Positions 57,328-64,000 of a stretch of 64,000 bases of DNA are shown here, in pieces (positions within the stretch are counted from its first letter, which is position 1; the number at the start of each line of letters is the position of its first letter). The translations under genes were made by a program, and so were the position numbers. Source of the DNA: JBAYDV01 sp041672845 (GTDB taxonomy: Bacteria > Bacteroidota > Bacteroidia > Bacteroidales > UBA932). The stretch covers positions 1-64,000 of the forward strand of contig JBAYYV010000003.1 in the NCBI GenBank assembly GCA_041672845.1, read 5' to 3'. The notes under the pieces were generated by a model. The model was not told the origin of the DNA, ran no database searches, and was given only the letters and a program-made list of their open reading frames with translations.

Positions 57328-58839
57328 ATGTCTAGTTTCTTAATTTTCTTGATAACCTTTTTTGTTTATACAGTTTCATTGTTTTTCATTTCTTGGAGAA
57401 CATCGAAAAAATCTAATATGACTTCTTATTTTAGAGGTGATAGGAAAACGCCTTGGGCTGTGGTAGCATACGGTATGATAGGGGCATCTCTTTCTGGTGT
57501 GACTTTTATTTCTGTTCCTGGAAATGTATTGGCTCAAAATTGGTATTATTTACCTATGGTTATAGGTTTTATCGCAGGGTATGCTTTTATTGCTGAAGTC
57601 CTTTTGCCTATATATTATAAGAAAAATCTTAATTCGATTTATTCATATTTAGGAGATAGATTTGGGCTATATTCTAATAAGACTGCAGCATTTTTCTTTA
57701 TGATTTCTAGATTATTAGGAGCAGCTGTTAGGATTTTCGTGGTTATTATTGTTTTTATGACTTTTATTCCTAGTTCATCTATATCAGAAATGGGATTATT
57801 TACAATAGTAGCGGCTATTTTTCTGCTATTTTTATATCTTTATACTTATCGTGGAGGTGTAAAAACCATCATTTGGACAGATGTATTGCAAACGACTTTT
57901 ATGCTTCTAGCTGTATTTATATCTATTTATTTTATAGTAGATAAAATGGATTGGTCTTTTAATGATATGTTTAAATCCATTTTTAATGCTGAGAATCCTT
58001 TAATTCCTGGTGTGAAATTATCTACTTCTATAGATTTAAATTCTTCAAGTGCTACTAATTTTATAAAACAATTCATTTCTGGAGCTTTTGTCTGTATCGC
58101 CATGACAGGCTTTGATCAAACTATGATGCAGAAGAATTTATCTTGTAGAGATTTGAAATCGGCTAAGAAAAATATGTATAGTACTTCTATTATTATTTTC
58201 TTGGTGAATTTGTTATTCTTGGCTTTAGGGATAATATTGACAGTTTATATTTTCTCTAATGGAGGTATGGATGCTTTCGGTATAAGCAAGACTGACCAGA
58301 TGTTTCCAAAAGTGGTTTCTTCGCTAGGAGTAGGAATTACAGTGATATTTTTGATTGGGCTAATTTCTGCGACTTATCCTTCTGCTGGTGGTGCTATGAC
58401 TTCTCTAACTAGTTCGTTTTGTATAGATTTTCTTCATTTTGATAAGAGAGCAGACCTGTCGGTCCATACTAAAGAAAAGATGAGGAAGTTTATCCAAGCT
58501 ATTTTTGCTTTAATATTGTTAGTGATAATGTGCTTATTATATATTTTGAATAATCAAGCAGTAATCGTACTTGTCTATAAATTAGCATCTTATACATATG
58601 GACCGTTGCTTGGAATTTTCTTTTTCGGTATTTTTACTAATAGAGATGTTAATGATAAAATTATTCCATGGTTGGCCATATCATCACCTATATTATGTTT
58701 TCTTCTAAATTATATTTTCAAAACATTTATTGGATTTGAATTCGGTTTCTGTTTATTAATTGTCAATGCTTTACTGACATTTTTAGGAATGTTCTTTATA
58801 TCAAAACCATCAAATAATATTTGTAAAATAGCAGAATAG
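57328..58839 (+). CDS. Sodium:solute symporter (SSS/SLC5 family)
   Basis: A 503-residue membrane protein with about 13 hydrophobic segments. The opening RTSKKSNMTSYFRGDRKTPWAVVAYGMIGASLSGVTFISVPG is the classic SSS N-terminal block, and RGGVKTIIWTDVLQTTFMLLAV and FDQTMMQKNLSCRDLKSAKKN are conserved. Substrate not identifiable (sugar, amino acid and sialate carriers share these). It uses the sodium gradient that NhaD and a sodium-coupled V-ATPase might maintain (inference). Confidence 0.9.
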   Translation: MSSFLIFLITFFVYTVSLFFISWRTSKKSNMTSYFRGDRKTPWAVVAYGMIGASLSGVTFISVPGNVLAQNWYYLPMVIGFIAGYAFIAEVLLPIYYKKNLNSIYSYLGDRFGLYSNKTAAFFFMISRLLGAAVRIFVVIIVFMTFIPSSSISEMGLFTIVAAIFLLFLYLYTYRGGVKTIIWTDVLQTTFMLLAVFISIYFIVDKMDWSFNDMFKSIFNAENPLIPGVKLSTSIDLNSSSATNFIKQFISGAFVCIAMTGFDQTMMQKNLSCRDLKSAKKNMYSTSIIIFLVNLLFLALGIILTVYIFSNGGMDAFGISKTDQMFPKVVSSLGVGITVIFLIGLISATYPSAGGAMTSLTSSFCIDFLHFDKRADLSVHTKEKMRKFIQAIFALILLVIMCLLYILNNQAVIVLVYKLASYTYGPLLGIFFFGIFTNRDVNDKIIPWLAISSPILCFLLNYIFKTFIGFEFGFCLLIVNALLTFLGMFFISKPSNNICKIAE

Positions 58840-58961
58840 ACATATTTATTTCGTTATGTACTATCGTAACTCTACAGTGATAGTAGTTAGACTAAAAAAT
58901 AAATGGTAATTAATCTCCAATAGCGAACCCTTCTTTTGATATTTTTTTTATCTTTGTAATG

Positions 58962-59136
58962 TTAAAAAAATATTCAACAAATGGATGATAATGCTTTTTC
59001 GTGTAAATCAAATACTATGTCAGCATTCGACTTACTATCATTATGGTATGATAGACTCTGCTAAGTTTCGAGTCCGATGGTAATTTAATACTGTCCACCA
59101 GTTTTATTAATTATTCATCATTTAAGACTTATCACC
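58962..59136 (+). promoter_or_regulatory. Structured 5' leader of corA with short ORF
   Basis: A TATCTTTG -7 element (58949-58956; weak -33) predicts a start near 58962, so corA would have a ~175-nt leader. It contains a 27-codon ORF and several mutually exclusive hairpins: CTATCAT/ATGATAG around 59034-59054, GACTC/GAGTC around 59054-59075, and TGGT/ACCA further on. No intrinsic terminator. The preceding 100 nt after the symporter hold only a 7-bp stem without a U tract. Confidence 0.5.
58981..59064 (+). CDS. Possible 27-residue corA leader peptide
   Basis: ATG to TAA within the corA leader; the peptide begins MDDNAFSCKSNTMSAFDLL and ends YDRLC. The stop lies in a hairpin with the downstream GAGTC. 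In enterobacteria corA and mgtA are controlled by leader peptides (CorL, MgtL), but no homology is claimed. It may be chance. Confidence 0.3.
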   Translation: MDDNAFSCKSNTMSAFDLLSLWYDRLC

Positions 59137-60090
59137 ATGATTAAAATATTTTACAAAGACGAAGCTAATAGAATCACATATACAGAAGAAATCCAAAAGT
59201 TAAACGACTTTGGATTTGATGATGTAGTTTGGATAGATTTATGTGATCCAGAAGGAGATGAAAAGAGAATAGTAGAGGAATTTCTTGGTACCAAATTACA
59301 GTCTAAAGCTCAAGCAGAAGAAATCGAATCATCTTCTCGTTATTCAGAGTCTGAAACTTCTATTTTTATCAATACTGATTTCTTGATTCCTGGACCTGAA
59401 GAGTATCAGATGGAATCTGTTTCTTTTATTTTATGTGAGGGTATATTAGTATCTATTAGACACTTAGATTTAAGAAGTTTTGTAGATATACAGAATAAAA
59501 TATTGATTCATCAGAAATTATATCCTACTGGTTATCATATTTTCGTAGGTGTAATAGAAAATCGAATAGATTTAGATGCTGATATGATAGAGTTAATGTC
59601 TAAAGATATTGACCAATTTAGTCGGAAAATATCTACAAGTAAAGATGTAAATGAAGATTCTTTATTAGATATTAATCAGTTACAAGAAAATACTATGATG
59701 ATTAGGGAAAATATCGTAGATAAGCAGCGAATGATCACTGCTATTTTTAGATCTGATAAATTTCCTCATGATGTTTATGGTAAGTTAAATGTTATTATTA
59801 AAGATATTAGTTCTCTTATTAATCATACAAATTTTAGCTTTGAAAGATTAGACTATTTACAAAATACTATATTAGGTCTTATTAATTTGGACCAGAATAG
59901 GATAATGAAAGTATTTACTTTCGTATCATTATTATTAATGCCTCCTACATTAATAGCTTCTATTTATGGAATGAATGTGAAGTTACCTCAAGTAGATTCT
60001 CAATATTGGGATTTTATTATATTATTAAGTTTAATGATCGTGTCTTTATTAATAGCTTTTACGATATTTAAACATAAAAAAATGTTATAA
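59137..60090 (+). CDS. corA: CorA family magnesium transporter
   Basis: A 317-residue inner-membrane channel of the CorA family. A soluble N-terminal funnel (about 1-255) is followed by two transmembrane helices at the C terminus, with the signature YGMNV (around 279-283) right after the first. CorA moves Mg2+ (also Co2+, Ni2+) down the membrane potential as a pentamer. ahcY follows after one base, so the two are probably co-transcribed. Confidence 0.94.
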   Translation: MIKIFYKDEANRITYTEEIQKLNDFGFDDVVWIDLCDPEGDEKRIVEEFLGTKLQSKAQAEEIESSSRYSESETSIFINTDFLIPGPEEYQMESVSFILCEGILVSIRHLDLRSFVDIQNKILIHQKLYPTGYHIFVGVIENRIDLDADMIELMSKDIDQFSRKISTSKDVNEDSLLDINQLQENTMMIRENIVDKQRMITAIFRSDKFPHDVYGKLNVIIKDISSLINHTNFSFERLDYLQNTILGLINLDQNRIMKVFTFVSLLLMPPTLIASIYGMNVKLPQVDSQYWDFIILLSLMIVSLLIAFTIFKHKKML

Positions 60091-60091
60091 A

Positions 60092-61351
60092 ATGGAAAAT
60101 GAAATAAAGGATGTAAATCTCTGGGAAAGTGGTAATAGAAAAATAGATTGGGTGAAAGCTCATATGCCTTTACTTAGAACTCTTGAAAAAAGATTTGCTA
60201 AAGATCAAACTTTTAAAGGTTTAAAAATAGCGTTATCTATTCATTTAGAAGCTAAGACAGCTTATTTATGTAAGGTGTTAGCTGCTGGGGGAGCGGATAT
60301 GTATATTACAGGTTCTAACCCTCTTTCTACTCAAGATGATATCGCTGCTGCTTTAGTTCATGAAGGTCTTAAAGTATTTGCATGGTATAATTCTACTCCA
60401 GAAGAGTATCAGAGACATATTTCTAAAGTAGTAGAATGTGGCCCTAACATTATCTTGGATGATGGTGGGGATTTAGTTAATCTTATTCATTCTAAATATC
60501 CTGCTTTACTTAATAATGTTTATGGAGGTTGCGAACAAACTACTACTGGAATCAAGAATCTTTTAGCCATGGATAGGGCTGATATTTTAAAATTTCCTAT
60601 GATGTTAGTTAATGATGCCAAGTGTAAGCATTTCTTTGATAATAGATATGGTACAGGTCAGTCCGTTTGGACAGGTATTAATACTACTACTAATTTAATA
60701 GTAGCAGGTAAAACAGCTGTAGTAGCAGGATATGGATGGTGTGGTAGAGGTGTCGCTATGAGAGCTAAAGGTTTGGGTGCTAAGGTGATAGTTACAGAAG
60801 TAGATCCAGTGAAAGCTATAGAAGCTGTAATGGATGGTTTTTCTGTAATGCCTATGGCTGAAGCGGCTAAAGAAGGTGAGATTTTTGTAACAGTAACAGG
60901 AGATATAAATGTTATTACTACAGATCATTTTAAGTTAATGAAAGATGGAGCTGTTTGTTGTAATGCTGGTGCTTTTGATACGGAATTAGATATCGCAGGA
61001 ATTAAAAGGATAGCTGTAGAAACCAAATTAGCACGTAAAAATATAATGTCTTATAAAATGGACAATGGAAATTGGATAAATATTTTAGCGGAAGGAAGAT
61101 TGGTTAATCTTTCTGCTGGTGATGGTCATCCTGCAGAAATTATGGATATGAGTTTTGCTATAGAGGCAGTATCAGCTGAATATGTAGTTAAAAACCATAA
61201 AAACTTTAATCGTGATTATAAAAAAACTATGACGATAAATGTTCCAGAAGAATTAGATACAGAGGTAGCTAGCCTTAAATTAAAATTCGGGGGCTTACAA
61301 ATAGATATACTTACTCCTGAACAACATAAATATATAGAACAAGTACATTAA
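60092..61351 (+). CDS. ahcY: Adenosylhomocysteinase
   Basis: A 419-residue NAD-dependent enzyme splitting S-adenosylhomocysteine into adenosine and homocysteine. Motifs: SIHLEAKTAYLCKVL, ITGSNPLSTQDDIAAALV, DDGGDLV, GGCEQTTTGIKNL, GTGQSVWTGI, and the NAD-binding VVAGYGWCGRGVAMRAKGLGA (around 205-230). It is of the short bacterial/archaeal type lacking the insert of mammalian enzymes. Follows corA by one base; a lyase gene lies 70 nt downstream. Homocysteine from this step could feed sulfur amino acid metabolism. Confidence 0.95.
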   Translation: MENEIKDVNLWESGNRKIDWVKAHMPLLRTLEKRFAKDQTFKGLKIALSIHLEAKTAYLCKVLAAGGADMYITGSNPLSTQDDIAAALVHEGLKVFAWYNSTPEEYQRHISKVVECGPNIILDDGGDLVNLIHSKYPALLNNVYGGCEQTTTGIKNLLAMDRADILKFPMMLVNDAKCKHFFDNRYGTGQSVWTGINTTTNLIVAGKTAVVAGYGWCGRGVAMRAKGLGAKVIVTEVDPVKAIEAVMDGFSVMPMAEAAKEGEIFVTVTGDINVITTDHFKLMKDGAVCCNAGAFDTELDIAGIKRIAVETKLARKNIMSYKMDNGNWINILAEGRLVNLSAGDGHPAEIMDMSFAIEAVSAEYVVKNHKNFNRDYKKTMTINVPEELDTEVASLKLKFGGLQIDILTPEQHKYIEQVH

Positions 61352-61421
61352 TATTTTAAGGAATTAAGTAAAATATTTAACTAATAAACGAAACACATTA
61401 AAATAACATAATTATTCAGTA

Positions 61422-62867
61422 ATGTCAAAAGTAAAATTTTACAGAGATATAGAACTCCCTTTAGAATTCCACAAAGCTAGAGTGGTACAGAGGGTACATC
61501 TTTTACCTATTGATGAAAGATTAAAAGCTATAGAAAAAGCAGGCTTTAATACATATCGTATTAATTCAGAAGATGTTTATCTAGATATGTTAACTGATAG
61601 TGGAACGAACGCTATGAGTGATGTACAGCTAGCTACCATGATGAGGGCAGATGATGCATATGCAGGATCTAAGACTTATCAGAGATTACAAGATGCTGTT
61701 AAAGAAATATTTGGGAAGAATTTTGTACTCCCAGCTCATCAAGGTAGAGGTGCAGAAAATATTATCACACGTGCTTTAGTACATCAGGGAGATTATATTC
61801 CTATGAACTATCATTTTGGTAGTACCGTAGCTCATATAGGTATAGCTGGAGCTAAATATTGTGAATTATTATATCCAGGGGCTTTTGATTCTGATTCTGA
61901 TAATCCTTTTAAAGGGAATATGAATATCGAAAAACTTGAAGAATTCATCAACAAAGTAGGTACAGATAAGATTCCATTCATAAGAATGGAGGCATCTACT
62001 AACCTTATCGGTGGTCAGCCTTTCTCCATGAAGAATTATGAAGATGTACGTAAGGTAGCTGATAAATATGGTCTTAAAATCGTATTGGATGCTAGTTTAC
62101 TGGAAGGAAATGCTTATTTAATCATTCGCAGAGAAAAAGAATATGTGAATAGTACTATGGCTGAAGTAGTTAAAAAAATGGCTTCATTATGTGATTTGTT
62201 GTATTTCTCAGCTAGAAAACTTTCCTGTACTAGAGGTGCTGGTATTTGTCTTAATGATGAAGCTACTTATCTTCAAATGCAAATGTTAGTAGCTGTTTAT
62301 GAAGGGTTCGTTACTTATGGTGGTATGTCTATGAAAGAAATGGAGGCTATGGTAACCGGCCTTTATGAAATGTTAGATATAGATACTGCTCGTCAAAATC
62401 CTGATTTCATTAAATTCTTCATAGATGAAGCAGTAAAGAGAGGACTTCCTGTAGTCACTCCTGCTGGTGTCTTAGGTGGACATTTAGATGCTAAAAAATT
62501 CTGTGATCATATTCCTCAAAAAGAACTTCAAGCAGCTGCCTTAGTAAGTGCTATATTTATTTGTTCTGGAGTTAGAGGTATGGAAGGGGGGTCGCTTTCT
62601 GAAGTAGATTCTAAAGATCCTAATTATTTCGCTGATATGGAATTAGTTCGTCTTGCTTTTCCTAGAAGAGTGTTTACTTTGTCTCAGACATTATATGTAC
62701 TAGATAGACTTGAATGGTTATATGATAACAGGAAATTAATCCATGGTATGAAATTCGTTGATGAACCTAATGTTCCAAGAAACTTTCGTTCAATGTGTAA
62801 ACCAGTTGACGACTGGACTCATATACTAATTGCTAAATTTAAAAAAGATTTCGGCGATAGTCTATAA
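61422..62867 (+). CDS. Tryptophanase / tyrosine phenol-lyase family beta-eliminating lyase
   Basis: A 481-residue PLP enzyme of the beta-eliminating lyase family. Typical tryptophanase blocks: YLDMLTDSGTNAMSDVQLA, PAHQGRGAEN, HFGSTVAHI, FIRMEASTNLIGGQPFSM. The lysine segment reads YFSARKLSCTRGAGICL, whereas tryptophanases and tyrosine phenol-lyases usually have SAKKD or SGKKD. The Lys is kept but the neighbourhood differs, so substrate (Trp, Tyr or other) cannot be assigned. These enzymes release ammonia, pyruvate and an aromatic product. A terminator follows at ~62900. Confidence 0.85.
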   Translation: MSKVKFYRDIELPLEFHKARVVQRVHLLPIDERLKAIEKAGFNTYRINSEDVYLDMLTDSGTNAMSDVQLATMMRADDAYAGSKTYQRLQDAVKEIFGKNFVLPAHQGRGAENIITRALVHQGDYIPMNYHFGSTVAHIGIAGAKYCELLYPGAFDSDSDNPFKGNMNIEKLEEFINKVGTDKIPFIRMEASTNLIGGQPFSMKNYEDVRKVADKYGLKIVLDASLLEGNAYLIIRREKEYVNSTMAEVVKKMASLCDLLYFSARKLSCTRGAGICLNDEATYLQMQMLVAVYEGFVTYGGMSMKEMEAMVTGLYEMLDIDTARQNPDFIKFFIDEAVKRGLPVVTPAGVLGGHLDAKKFCDHIPQKELQAAALVSAIFICSGVRGMEGGSLSEVDSKDPNYFADMELVRLAFPRRVFTLSQTLYVLDRLEWLYDNRKLIHGMKFVDEPNVPRNFRSMCKPVDDWTHILIAKFKKDFGDSL

Positions 62868-62894
62868 GAATTTTAATTTAGATAAATCAGATTA

Positions 62895-62936
62895 AAAAAA
62901 TAAAAGGCAACCATTAGGCTGCCTTTTATTTTTTTA
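62895..62936 (+). terminator. Bidirectional terminator
   Basis: Stem taaaaggca/tgccttttatt with inner pairs acc/ggc-like and T runs on both strands. It separates the convergent lyase and V-ATPase subunit K genes. Confidence 0.82.
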
Positions 62937-62945
62937 GATTAATTA

Positions 62946-63398
62946 TTAAAGTGCTAAAAAAGCTGATGCGAAGGCTAAAATAGCATAAAGTTCTGGGAAT
63001 ACAGCTAAGATCATTGTTCTACCGAATACGTCTTGTCCGTTTGATATTTCGTTAATACCATTAGCTACTAATTTAGCTTGTCTGATAGCTGAGTAATAAC
63101 CTACGATACCTGTGGCAAGTGCTGCAGCACACATAGCTAAACCTGCATTTAAAGATAAGGCTGTTTCCATTCCTTTTAGTTTATTAAGCATAAGAAAGAA
63201 TCCAGCGAATCCGTATAATCCTTGAGTAGATGGAAGAGCTGTTAAAATCATGGCAGAACCAAACATATCAGGATTCTTTTTTAATGCTGATACTGTGGCG
63301 TTACCGCCGATGGTTACTCCGATGGCTGATCCGATACATGCCATTGTTATCATGATGGCCATGCCTGTGTAGGCTAAAATTAAGGGTAATGTTTCCAT
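62946..63398 (-). CDS. ntpK: V-type ATPase subunit K (proteolipid)
   Basis: A 150-residue proteolipid with four hydrophobic helices in two hairpins, which form the rotor ring of a V/A-type ATPase. MITMACIGSAIGVTIGG and AMCAAALATGIVGYYSAI are typical. The helix-4 segment LAVFPELYAILAFASAFL carries the ion-binding Glu, and LPSTQGLYGFAGFFL the matching helix-2 Gln motif. Whether Na+ or H+ is carried cannot be decided by eye. It lies 65 nt downstream of the subunit I gene in the order I-K. Confidence 0.93.
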   Translation of the reverse strand: METLPLILAYTGMAIMITMACIGSAIGVTIGGNATVSALKKNPDMFGSAMILTALPSTQGLYGFAGFFLMLNKLKGMETALSLNAGLAMCAAALATGIVGYYSAIRQAKLVANGINEISNGQDVFGRTMILAVFPELYAILAFASAFLAL

Positions 63399-63463
63399 AA
63401 TGAAATTAATTATTTGTTTATTATTTTGTTATTCGTTTAATTATTATTTACAGTTAGTTTATA

Positions 63464-64000
63464 TTATTCACTGACTGTTACTTTTTTTCTGAAAGGATGG
63501 AAGGCACGGCCTCCTCCTGCAAATTCTGCATTTTTGTAAAATTCTACGAAGGTTAACCTCATAGGATGTACGAAAGCCCCAAGTGATGATATGGCTAATA
63601 CAAATGTATGTCCTATAATTAGCATAAGTACGGCTAAGAACCAGCCTAAGTAAGGAATTCCTGACATTTGTATAGCGACAGAATCCACTACTAAACCTAA
63701 TATAGCTCCAGAAGTACCTAGCCCAAATAATCTTATATAAGATAATACGTCTCCGAATATTCCTGTTATATCATATAATGAAGCTATTCCTTTAATAGGT
63801 CTCATCCAGAATTTCTTATCTGGTTTACTGCAGCATATGATTAGAGCTATACCTCCCCATATTAATATTTTATTAACTAAATCTGGGAAATATTGTTTTT
63901 CTGCCATACTTCCTGCATACATAAATGTAAAAACTATTATTAACATTATCCAACCGATATTGGTAAGAGCATGATCCCAGTTTCTTTTCTTTAAGCAGTC
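63464..64000 (-). CDS. ntpI: V-type ATPase subunit I, C-terminal part (5' cut by window edge)
   Basis: At least 179 residues, the reading frame being open to the right edge; the internal Met at 63946 is not the start. Four hydrophobic segments and motifs IKGIASLYDITGIFGDVLSYIRLFGLGTSG (with the key Arg) and ISSLGAFVHPMRLTFVEFYKN are the C-terminal stator domain of subunit I (a-like) of V-ATPase. The final FKNAEFAGGGRAFHPF is characteristic. Confidence 0.93.
   Translation of the reverse strand, partial: DCLKKRNWDHALTNIGWIMLIIVFTFMYAGSMAEKQYFPDLVNKILIWGGIALIICCSKPDKKFWMRPIKGIASLYDITGIFGDVLSYIRLFGLGTSGAILGLVVDSVAIQMSGIPYLGWFLAVLMLIIGHTFVLAISSLGAFVHPMRLTFVEFYKNAEFAGGGRAFHPFRKKVTVSE

Overview
The window is strongly AT-rich and comes from an anaerobic, peptide- and amino-acid-using member of the Bacteroidota, most likely Bacteroidales. 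Evidence: a SusC/SusD pair, several TonB-dependent or LruC-type surface proteins, NhaD, a V-type ATPase (subunits I and K), peptidase T and an OPT peptide transporter. Promoters follow the Bacteroidota pattern TTG-N19-TAnnTTTG, and start codons lack Shine-Dalgarno sequences. I cannot name genus or species. No phage, insertion sequence or CRISPR array is visible.

Region 1 (1-19157) holds an rRNA operon in two pieces. The 16S 3' end, tRNA-Ile(GAU) and tRNA-Ala(UGC) are followed at once by an intrinsic terminator. About 15.5 kb of protein genes follow, and then 23S and 5S with their own promoter, boxA-like leader, processing stem and terminator. The intervening genes are nhaD and a DUF819 permease (minus); a tightly overlapping wall-recycling operon (plus) of a GT2 glycosyltransferase, a DUF4922-SpoIID fusion, an AmpG-like permease and a NamZ-type muramidase; and pepT-alaX-glmS and an OPT transporter (minus).

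Region 2 (19160-30450) holds an EamA exporter and a minus-strand operon of three HExxH lipoproteins (two are recent tandem duplicates) followed by SusC and SusD. About 250 nt upstream of that operon is a compact, apparently unannotated transcription unit of about 140 nt. It has a textbook promoter, a 24-codon ORF, a hairpin and a terminator. It is either a small RNA or an attenuator leader. A DUF5916 outer-membrane protein is divergent from it.

Region 3 (30450-47460) is a metal-pterin island: formyl-THF cyclo-ligase with HAD-MoaC and MOSC-MogA fusion proteins, MoeA, MoaA, a WtpABC-type tungstate/molybdate transporter, a lipoprotein resembling two sulfite-oxidase-fold domains, and a tungsten-type aldehyde:ferredoxin oxidoreductase. 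Interspersed are a porin, a DASS anion transporter, glutamine synthetase and a CyuA-type cysteine desulfidase. Together they suggest tungstate uptake, tungstopterin assembly and aldehyde oxidation coupled to ferredoxin in amino-acid fermentation.

Region 4 (47490-64000) contains a Fuc4NAc-transferase-like gene ending in a 66-bp perfect palindrome, an LruC lipoprotein, RNase P RNA, pyrG and a glutaminyl cyclase. A TPP riboswitch then precedes a TonB receptor, PnuT and a sugar-kinase-like protein. After these come recR, an SSS symporter, a structured leader with a 27-codon ORF before corA, ahcY, a divergent tryptophanase-family lyase, and the start of a V-ATPase operon that runs off the right edge.

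Several starts were moved downstream of the longest ORF because a TAnnTTTG promoter or a signal peptide fits better. All functional calls rest on reading sequence and motifs. No database search was run.
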